The notes beneath the pieces are model-generated. The model did no database searches and was not told where the DNA came from. It saw only the letters and a program-made list of their open reading frames with translations. A stretch of 64,000 bases of DNA from Empedobacter stercoris. Lineage in GTDB: Bacteria; Bacteroidota; Bacteroidia; Flavobacteriales; Weeksellaceae. The position numbers and the translations under genes are program-made. Positions within the stretch are counted from its first letter, which is position 1. Every line of letters starts with the position of its first letter. Below are positions 57,888 through 64,000 of the stretch, in pieces. The stretch is taken from NCBI RefSeq assembly GCF_965137335.1, contig NZ_CBCRZD010000010.1, one strand, 5' to 3'.

Positions 57888-59174
57888 TTAAAATAAAGTT
57901 GTTCTAATAATGTTTTGAGAGCGCTCTGGACCAACCGAAACTAAATAAACTTCGATTCCTAAGTATTTCTCAATGTAGTGGATGTAATCTTGCGCAGTTT
58001 GCGGTAATTCGTCGAAAGTTTTTACGTTTGTAATATCTTCTTTCCATCCAGGTAATTCGTCGTATTGAGCTTCGTAATTAGCCAATTTAGTTGTAGAAGA
58101 AGTGAAATAATCGATGATTTTTCCATCTTCAGTTTTGTAACCTGTACAAACTTTAACGGTATCAATATTAGACATTACATCTAATTTAGTGATTACTAAA
58201 TGTGTAATTCCATTAATCATACAAGCGTGTTTTAACGCCACTAAATCTAACCATCCTGTACGACGTGGACGACCTGTAGATGCTCCGAATTCGTGACCAA
58301 CTTGACGGATTTTTTCTCCTAATTCGTTGTCCAACTCTGTTGGGAAAGGTCCGTTACCAACACGTGTACAATATGCTTTAGAAACTCCGATCAAATTTTT
58401 TAGTTTTGTAGGAGGAACTCCAGCACCAACACAAACTCCACCAGTTGTTGGAGAAGATGATGTAACGAAAGGATATGTACCAAAATCGATGTCTAACATC
58501 AAGGCTTGTGCACCTTCGAATAAAACGTTTTTACCTTCGTCAATTGCTTGGTTAATTTCTAACTCAGTATCAATAATACGTTCTTTTAAACGCTCTCCGT
58601 AAGCCACGTATTTTTCGTAGATTTCTTCAAAAGCTAAAGGCTCTTTTTCGAATAATTTTTCGAATAAAGCATTTTTAACAATTAAATTTTCTTTGATTTT
58701 TTCTTTTAAAATATCTGGATTTAATAAATCAATAGCACGAATACCAACACGAGCAACTTTATCCTCATAACAAGGTCCAATTCCGCGTTTTGTTGTACCA
58801 ATTTGATCTTTTCCGGCAAATTCTTCACGATATTCATCTAACAAAATATGATAAGGCATAATAATATGCGCTCTTCTTGAGATAAATACATGATCTGTAG
58901 ATAAACCTCTTGCTTCTAATTTTTCGATTTCAGTGAAAAAAGCTGCAGGATCTACTACGACACCATTCGCAATAATACATTTTCCTTTGCATTGTAAAAC
59001 TCCAGAAGGTAATAAGTGTAATACAAATTTATCATCACCTACATATACTGTATGACCAGCGTTGTTACCACCTTGGTAGCGTACAACATAATCTGCTTTT
59101 TCAGCAAGAACATCTGTAATTTTTCCTTTTCCCTCGTCACCCCATTGAAGACCGACTACTACGTGTGTTGACAT
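57888..59174 (-). CDS. purA: Adenylosuccinate synthetase
   Basis: 428 residues from the ATG at 59174, giving the standard start MSTHVVVGLQWGDEGKGK; an ATG 42 bases earlier would add an untypical tail. The GTP/IMP loop GDEGKGK is at 12-18. RYQGGNNAGHTVYVG, GTTKRGIGPCYEDKVAR, GAQALMLDIDFGTYPFVTSS and GPERSQNII are all present. It joins IMP and aspartate using GTP, the first step to AMP. A strong promoter lies upstream. Confidence 0.98.
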   Translation of the reverse strand: MSTHVVVGLQWGDEGKGKITDVLAEKADYVVRYQGGNNAGHTVYVGDDKFVLHLLPSGVLQCKGKCIIANGVVVDPAAFFTEIEKLEARGLSTDHVFISRRAHIIMPYHILLDEYREEFAGKDQIGTTKRGIGPCYEDKVARVGIRAIDLLNPDILKEKIKENLIVKNALFEKLFEKEPLAFEEIYEKYVAYGERLKERIIDTELEINQAIDEGKNVLFEGAQALMLDIDFGTYPFVTSSSPTTGGVCVGAGVPPTKLKNLIGVSKAYCTRVGNGPFPTELDNELGEKIRQVGHEFGASTGRPRRTGWLDLVALKHACMINGITHLVITKLDVMSNIDTVKVCTGYKTEDGKIIDYFTSSTTKLANYEAQYDELPGWKEDITNVKTFDELPQTAQDYIHYIEKYLGIEVYLVSVGPERSQNIIRTTLF

Positions 59175-59238
59175 ATGTTTGTTCGTTATTTGTTTTTGGA
59201 AATAAAAATGAAACAATTCATTTTATCTTGGTTCACTG

Positions 59239-59269
59239 CAAAGGTAATTTAAACCTTTTCTTAAACAAA
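59239..59269 (-). promoter_or_regulatory. Promoter of the purA-FN3K-purB operon
   Basis: On the minus strand TTTG (59269-59266) and TACCTTTG (59246-59239) are separated by exactly 19 bases. The predicted start near 59232 leaves a 57-base leader before purA. Confidence 0.8.
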
Positions 59270-59404
59270 TTTTAAACTCGATTTAGCACTATTATTTTTC
59301 AAGATTTTGTTAATAATTTTTGAAGATGAAATTTACTTAAAAATAACCGAATCCATTTAAATAAAAAGCGTAATTTTACAAACTTTTACACCAAAAATTT
59401 CCAT

Positions 59405-60094
59405 ATGAAAATTGAAATCTGGTCGGATGTTATGTGTCCGTTCTGTTACATCGGAAAAAAACATTTTGAACAAGCTTTAACCCAAATTCCTTATCAAGAT
59501 AAAATTGAGGTGGAATGGAAAAGTTATCAGTTAAATCCTGATTTATCTAAAACTGAAATTACATCTGTTGATGAATACTTAATTCAAGCAAAAGGAATTT
59601 CGCAAGAACAAGTTTCTGCGATGCATAATCAGTTAGCTGAAATGGGAAAACCTGTAGGAATCGACTTTCAACAACAAAATTCTAAGGTTGTGAATACATT
59701 AGATGCTCATCGTTTAATTCATTTTGCGCAGGCAAATGGAAAAGGTTCGGAAGCAGAAGAAAGACTTTTTAAAGCGTATTTTACTGAAGGTAAAAATGTT
59801 GCTGATTATGAAGTTTTGGCTGAATTGGCTGAAGAAATTGGTTTAAATAAAACCGAAGTTCTTGAAATTCTAAATTCTGATGCAAATGTTTTTGAAGTTG
59901 CTTCTGATGTTTTGGATGCGCGTAATATTGGTGTTTCTGGCGTTCCGTTTTTTGTAATTGACCGTAAATATGCGATTTCTGGAGCGCAACCTGTCGAGTA
60001 TTTTGTATCTGCCTTGACGCAGGCTTACGAAAAAGATCATTTGGATAAACCACAAAATGGTGCTTCTTGTGATGTAGACGGAAATTGTGATTAA
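59405..60094 (+). CDS. FrnE/DsbA-family oxidoreductase
   Basis: A 229-residue cytoplasmic thioredoxin-fold protein with an inserted helical domain. The active motif WSDVMCPFCYIGKKHFEQAL is near the N-terminus (C12, C15) and the cis-proline loop is GVSGVPFFVID. The C-terminus has a short CDVDGNCD with two more cysteines, a feature seen in some FrnE proteins. Lack of a signal peptide excludes a periplasmic DsbA role. It probably acts in thiol-disulfide exchange or isomerisation under oxidative stress. A strong palindromic terminator follows. Confidence 0.92.
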   Translation: MKIEIWSDVMCPFCYIGKKHFEQALTQIPYQDKIEVEWKSYQLNPDLSKTEITSVDEYLIQAKGISQEQVSAMHNQLAEMGKPVGIDFQQQNSKVVNTLDAHRLIHFAQANGKGSEAEERLFKAYFTEGKNVADYEVLAELAEEIGLNKTEVLEILNSDANVFEVASDVLDARNIGVSGVPFFVIDRKYAISGAQPVEYFVSALTQAYEKDHLDKPQNGASCDVDGNCD

Positions 60095-60113
60095 ACTTTT
60101 TAAAATTAAACAG

Positions 60114-60141
60114 AAAGGACTTCAATTGAAGTCCTTTTTTT
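60114..60141. terminator. Terminator after the FrnE-like gene
   Basis: AAAGGACTTCAATTGAAGTCCTTT is a perfect 24-base palindrome followed by eight T in total. Confidence 0.88.
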
Positions 60142-60475
60142 TATATTGATTGGTAATTTTCTAAATATTGAACGATCTTTTCTGCTAATTGATTTTTATA
60201 AGTAGTGCTTTGTAATGTTTCGGCATCATGATTGCAAATCCAAAAAATCATTTTCAGTTCTCGTCAAAATCACCTTGATATTTTTTTTTTGCTGATTCTT
60301 GAATTTTTTGTGCCAATTCTAACGAATATTCGCTTTCGGTGATAACGCTGTTTTTTGATCCAACATCATGTCCTCCATGACCAGCATCAATTACAAAAGT
60401 TTTAGAATTTTGCGCAAATAAAGCTGAAGTTGTGATCAAACCTGCAATCTCAAAAAAATAGATTTTCTTTTTTAT
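60141..60475 (-). pseudogene. Decayed N-acetylmuramoyl-L-alanine amidase copy
   Basis: The N-terminal part reads KKKIYFFEIAGLITTSALFAQ (signal peptide) and TFVIDAGHGGHDVGSKNS with the zinc-binding HGG block, then stops after YQGDFDEN at 60254. The expected start codon at 60473-60475 is ATA instead of ATG. Past the stop, the C-terminal end of an amidase is found: NHDAETLQSTTYKNQLAEKIVQYLENY, ending at 60141. About half the catalytic domain is deleted between the two parts. The intact paralogue starts less than 100 bases upstream, so this is a broken tandem duplicate. Confidence 0.78.
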
Positions 60476-60558
60476 CGAATAGTGTTTTAAATTATTTTGA
60501 AGATAATCAATTATTTATGAAACAAAAATCTAATTGGATATATCTCTTTTTTAAGATA

Positions 60559-61176
60559 TTAATTCTTCAATGCTTCAAAAATTTTATCTGCGATTTTTGG
60601 ATAATTTTCTTCGTTTGTCAATAGTTTTCGATCTTCAATGTTTGTCAAATATCCAATTTCGATCATCACAATAGGAACTTGAGAATCACGTAGTATTTTT
60701 GCATTAGACTCTACAATTCCAAGATTTTCGAAACCTAAATTGCTGATGTTATTTCCTATTTTTTCGCCAAGTATTTTAGATTCTTCGAAAGTAGGATTCA
60801 ATGGAGAAAGATGAATTTCAGTTCCTTTTTTCGAATCTTTTACATTATAATTTGCGTGAAGAGACAAAACTAAATCTGGTTTGATTTCGTTAATTAATTT
60901 CGTTCGATTGGTATTGATAATTTGTTCATCACCTTTGCGTAGCAAAACAAACTCAATATTTTCGAAAGGATTTTTTTCTTGTATTACCGTTGCAATTTTT
61001 AAGACAATATCTTTTTCTTGAAATTCTTCTCGTTTTACGCCTGTGTCAGTACCACCGTGACCTGCATCTAATAGAATAATACGTTTTGGTGAAGTTGTAG
61101 TTGAGTCAATAAAATTTGTTTGCGCAAAAAGACCTGTTGTTATCAACAAACAAATGATCTGAATTATTTTTTTCAT
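60559..61176 (-). CDS. N-acetylmuramoyl-L-alanine amidase (Amidase_3)
   Basis: 205 residues from the ATG at 61176, where the signal peptide MKKIIQIICLLITTGLFAQ begins; an ATG 27 bases earlier is less likely. The zinc amidase blocks are IILLDAGHGGTDTGV (first His), KDIVLKIATVIQ, LVLSLHAN with a further zinc histidine, and PIVMIEIGYLTNIEDRK with the catalytic glutamate. It cuts the bond between MurNAc and the stem peptide during cell separation or turnover. Shorter than typical AmiC-type enzymes because no targeting domain is present. Confidence 0.92.
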   Translation of the reverse strand: MKKIIQIICLLITTGLFAQTNFIDSTTTSPKRIILLDAGHGGTDTGVKREEFQEKDIVLKIATVIQEKNPFENIEFVLLRKGDEQIINTNRTKLINEIKPDLVLSLHANYNVKDSKKGTEIHLSPLNPTFEESKILGEKIGNNISNLGFENLGIVESNAKILRDSQVPIVMIEIGYLTNIEDRKLLTNEENYPKIADKIFEALKN

Positions 61177-61254
61177 GGTTGTTAAGCTTATTTTGATCAA
61201 CATTTAGCAAGAATTGTGCATATTTTTCTAAACACATAGTTAAAAAAACATTTT

Positions 61255-62583
61255 TTAAAATAATCCACGCGCTTTAATTTCTAAGTATTTATTGATAAGG
61301 TTAATAGATAATTCTTTTGGTTCGCAATAAATGGTTAAAATTCCGAATTGATGCAGACGGTTGATGATTAATTCTTTGTCGTAATTAAATTTTTCTGCAA
61401 TCGTTTGATCATAAATATCTGTTGTTGTTTTTGCTTTTTGATCATTTAATTTCTTTAATTCCGAATTTTTGAACATTATCAAAACGACTACATGTGATTT
61501 TTTAATCAATTTCAAATAAGGTAATTGACGTTCTAGTCCATCAATCGTTTCAAAATTGGTGTAAATAAATAGGAGTGAACGTTGCGTTAATTTTCGTTTG
61601 ATATAAGCATACAATTGTCCAAAATCACTTTCTAAAAAATCGGTTTGAACATTGTATAATTTTTCCAAAATCAATTGCATTTGATGATTTTTTCGATCTG
61701 CAACGACATGATCTTGAATTTTTTTGTTGAAAGTAATTAACCCAGCTTTTTCATTTTTTTGGAGTGAAATATTTGCGATGACTAAACTCGAATTGATCGA
61801 GTAATCTACTAATTTTAAACCATCAAAAGGCATGCGCATTGTTCTTCCCAAATCGATTAACGAATAAACGGGTTGCGATTTTTCTTCTTGAAATTGGTTG
61901 ACCATCAATCGATTTGCTTTCGCAGTAGCTTTCCAATTAATCAATCGGTATTCGTCACCAGTTGTATAATTTTTGATGTTTTCGAATTCTGTATTGGTTC
62001 CAATTTTTCGAATTTTTTTCATTCCAAATTGATTCTGAACTTGAGCAGTTGAATACAACTGAAATTGTTTGAGTTGTAGATAGGAAGGATAACAAGTGAC
62101 TGCGATTGGTTTGTTAATTTTTATCTTTTTCTCAATGAAACCAAAAATAGAAATAAAGACATTTGTATTTCCAAATTTATACGAACCTCTTTCTGTTGGA
62201 CGAATTTTGAAATCAAATTTGGTGTTCTGACCACTTTTAAATCGTTTTTTCAATTCGAATTCTCTCAATTGCAACTGAAGTGGAAATTCTTCTATAATTC
62301 TCACATTTAACGAAAATTGATAATTATTTGTAACTGAAAGTTCTAATTCATTTTCATCTCCATTTGAAAATCGTTCCGGATATTTTCGACTAATTTCTAA
62401 TGAATTTTTAGGAAGAAAAACCAAAAAAAATTCAAGGATAACGCTCACCATAAATAAGAGTGTTACCATTTTTGCCACCAAGAAAATAGGAGGTAAGAAA
62501 AAGGCAATCACATAACAAAATGCAACAAAAAATCCCGCATAAAAGAAGCGATTGGTAAGAAATAGGCTTTTGAAAAATTTCAT
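61255..62583 (-). CDS. DUF58 domain protein
   Basis: 442 residues with two N-terminal membrane segments (about 13-31 and 36-54), a beta-rich region, then the DUF58 core: FENIKNYTTGDEYRLINWKATAKANRLMVNQFQEE and a von Willebrand A-like fold after it (YSLIDLGRTMRM with a partial metal-site motif). DUF58 proteins work with MoxR ATPases and VWA proteins in envelope-protein assembly. The start shares one base with the MoxR stop, so they are tightly coupled. Confidence 0.92.
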   Translation of the reverse strand: MKFFKSLFLTNRFFYAGFFVAFCYVIAFFLPPIFLVAKMVTLLFMVSVILEFFLVFLPKNSLEISRKYPERFSNGDENELELSVTNNYQFSLNVRIIEEFPLQLQLREFELKKRFKSGQNTKFDFKIRPTERGSYKFGNTNVFISIFGFIEKKIKINKPIAVTCYPSYLQLKQFQLYSTAQVQNQFGMKKIRKIGTNTEFENIKNYTTGDEYRLINWKATAKANRLMVNQFQEEKSQPVYSLIDLGRTMRMPFDGLKLVDYSINSSLVIANISLQKNEKAGLITFNKKIQDHVVADRKNHQMQLILEKLYNVQTDFLESDFGQLYAYIKRKLTQRSLLFIYTNFETIDGLERQLPYLKLIKKSHVVVLIMFKNSELKKLNDQKAKTTTDIYDQTIAEKFNYDKELIINRLHQFGILTIYCEPKELSINLINKYLEIKARGLF

Positions 62584-63572
62584 TAACGAGGAATTTCTAC
62601 ACGATCAATAATTTGCTGAATGATATGTTCAGTTGTAAAACCTTCCATTTCTTTCTCAGGAACCATAACAACGCGATGCCCTAAAATTATATGTGCAATT
62701 TGTTTGATATCTTCTGGAATTACAAAATCACGTCCATTAACTGCTGCATTTGATTTAGCAGCATCTAAAATGGCAATAGAAGCACGAGGCGAAGCGCCCA
62801 TGTATAATGTTTGATCGATTCTGGTTTGATGAACAATCGTTGCAATGTAGGTAATCAATGCATGGTGTACAAAAACAGATTTTATTCGATCTTGAAAATC
62901 AATGATTTCATTGCCAGTAATTACTTTTTCAATTAACGATTCTTTGTCAATATTTTTGCGTTCTTGTTGTTCTTTTAATAATTCAATTTCACTTTCAAGT
63001 GAAGGATATTTAACATAAATTTTGAACATAAAACGATCCAATTGCGCTTCAGGTAATCGATAAGTTCCTTCTTGTTCGATTGGATTTTGTGTTGCAAAAA
63101 CTAAAAAAGGTGATTGTAATGGGTAAGTTATACCATCTACAGTGACTTGTCTTTCTGACATCGATTCGAATAAAGCGGCTTGCGTTTTTGCAGGAGAACG
63201 GTTGATTTCATCAATTAAGATAATATTCGAAAAAATAGGACCTTGTTTGAATTCAAATTCATTGATTTTTGAGTTAAGGATAGACGTTCCAATCACATCA
63301 GAAGGCATTAAATCTGGTGTAAACTGTATTCTACTAAAACCAGAATCGATGGTTTTTGCCAATAATTTTGCCATCATTGTTTTGGCTACTCCAGGTAAAC
63401 CTTCTATCAATGAATGTCCGTTCGATAATAAAGCCAAAATCAATTGATCAATCACATCGTCTTGTCCAACGATTACTTTTTTCAATTCATTTTTTACAGC
63501 TTGCATTTTATGTTGTACATCCGAAAAATCAATTCTATTTTCGAATGGTTGATAAGTATTTTCGTAGTTCAT
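62583..63572 (-). CDS. MoxR-type AAA+ ATPase
   Basis: 329 residues with Walker A GLPGVAKTMMAK (about 58-69), Walker B NIILIDEINRSPAKTQAALFE, sensor block FLVFATQNPIEQEGTYRLPEAQLDRF and the C-terminal lid GASPRASIAILDAAKSNA. MoxR ATPases act as chaperones for metal-cofactor or complex assembly, in a set gene order with DUF58 and VWA proteins. It overlaps by one base with both neighbours. Confidence 0.95.
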   Translation of the reverse strand: MNYENTYQPFENRIDFSDVQHKMQAVKNELKKVIVGQDDVIDQLILALLSNGHSLIEGLPGVAKTMMAKLLAKTIDSGFSRIQFTPDLMPSDVIGTSILNSKINEFEFKQGPIFSNIILIDEINRSPAKTQAALFESMSERQVTVDGITYPLQSPFLVFATQNPIEQEGTYRLPEAQLDRFMFKIYVKYPSLESEIELLKEQQERKNIDKESLIEKVITGNEIIDFQDRIKSVFVHHALITYIATIVHQTRIDQTLYMGASPRASIAILDAAKSNAAVNGRDFVIPEDIKQIAHIILGHRVVMVPEKEMEGFTTEHIIQQIIDRVEIPR

Positions 63573-64000
63573 TAGATATTTGCTTTTTGTTTATAGTTTT
63601 CGATGATTTGATACACAACTTTCAGGTCGTGTTCATTCGGTTGATTTTTCTGGGAAATATTTTTTAGAATTGTAAAATTTTCAAGGCATTCCTCTTGACT
63701 TAAATTTGCTTTTTGTGCGACAAGTTCGATGAATTGTTTATTGGTAATATCATCTGTATCAATTAAAAATGTTTTTCTCAATTTATATAAAAAATAGTCA
63801 ATTTTCTTTGAAATAATGTCTTTTACTTCACCATTTTCTTGGTACAAAGAAGAAATTGTTTTGGCAAATTCCACGGTATGGTTTTCTTCTTTTGTGTAGA
63901 TTGGAATAATACGTTGTTCGCGTTTACTTCTAAAAATAAGGAAGAGAAAAAGTAAAATCAATAAAGTTGTCCAAGCTGCTTTTAATGCAGGTTCTGCCAT
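63572..64000 (-). CDS. Membrane protein upstream of moxR, C-terminal part (DUF4350-like), cut by the window edge
   Basis: The visible 142 residues begin with AEPALKAAWTTLLILLFLFLIFRSKREQR, a membrane segment followed by a basic stop-transfer, and continue as a helical cytoplasmic domain (VEFAKTISSLYQENGEVKDIISKKIDYFLYKL). The methionine at the right edge is probably internal: in this operon type the gene before moxR encodes a DUF4350-like protein of about 400 residues with this tail. The stop shares one base with the moxR start. Confidence 0.72.
   Translation of the reverse strand: MAEPALKAAWTTLLILLFLFLIFRSKREQRIIPIYTKEENHTVEFAKTISSLYQENGEVKDIISKKIDYFLYKLRKTFLIDTDDITNKQFIELVAQKANLSQEECLENFTILKNISQKNQPNEHDLKVVYQIIENYKQKANI

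Noticed and set aside
59781..60125. 114-residue minus-strand frame under the FrnE-like gene
   Set aside because: Rich in H, Q and K with no domain; antisense shadow of a clear gene and crossing its terminator.
60254..60439. A 61-residue protein with signal-like start and HGG motif
   Set aside because: It is the N-terminal piece of the decayed amidase; its apparent start is an internal TTG and the C-terminal piece lies downstream.
1..64000. CRISPR arrays, prophage modules, restriction or retron systems
   Set aside because: No regularly spaced repeats, phage structural genes, cas, restriction or reverse-transcriptase genes were seen on either strand.

Overview
The window is AT-rich chromosomal DNA of a member of the Bacteroidota, almost certainly a flavobacterium. 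Several sites match the Bacteroidota promoter form (TTTG, about 19 bases, TAnnTTTG), ribosome binding sites are weak, and outer-membrane lipoproteins are common. A complete flexirubin-type (aryl polyene plus dialkylresorcinol) pigment locus is present. The low G+C and gene content fit the Chryseobacterium/Empedobacter neighbourhood (Weeksellaceae), but genus cannot be proven from this stretch.

Layout. Positions 1-460 hold remnants of two insertion sequences. Positions 460-1936 (minus) carry a copper/redox group: a YHS-type lipoprotein, a SCO1-like protein and a small cysteine-motif secreted protein. Positions 2086-4594 hold three tandem polyphosphate kinase 2 paralogues, followed by rplS with its own promoter and a structured leader.

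Positions 5.1-35.2 kb are dominated by the pigment locus. A halogenase-like flavoenzyme (6072-7313) diverges from a nearly gap-free run of about 29 genes. The run starts with a tyrosine ammonia-lyase closely resembling the Flavobacterium johnsoniae enzyme and ends with an adenylate-forming ligase. The inferred logic is as follows. Tyrosine gives 4-coumarate, which is activated and loaded on a carrier protein. It is elongated by ketosynthase/chain-length-factor, ketoreductase and hot-dog dehydratases to an aryl polyene. DarA and DarB make the dialkylresorcinol, and an acyltransferase joins the two halves. A BtrH-like protein, an LpxL-like protein and a C45 lipoprotein are the candidates for that last step. 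ABC and MMPL exporters, LolA and lipoproteins would place the pigment in the outer membrane.

Positions 35.2-47 kb hold housekeeping and envelope genes: an M28 peptidase, a small heat-shock protein, an S1/P1 nuclease, a PadR-PspC stress operon, an acyltransferase, menaquinone genes (menI-like, menF, menB, menA), a GH25 lysozyme and a UPF0173 hydrolase. Positions 47-52.5 kb hold an orphan FabH-like enzyme, glutathione peroxidase, bshB1, tRNA-His, an M49-like metallopeptidase lipoprotein and small genes.

Positions 52.7-55.4 kb are a decay zone. A RelE/ParE-type toxin-antitoxin pair is broken by mutations and by a degenerate IS3-family element, and a frameshifted Mpo1-like gene follows. The end of the window has purA, a fructosamine-kinase-like gene and purB in one operon, a FrnE/DsbA-like oxidoreductase, a decayed amidase copy beside an intact paralogue, and the start of a MoxR-DUF58 operon that runs off the right edge.

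I found no CRISPR array, prophage or obvious defence island. The most notable items are the pigment locus with its candidate halogenase and candidate ester-forming enzyme, and the PPK2 triplet.
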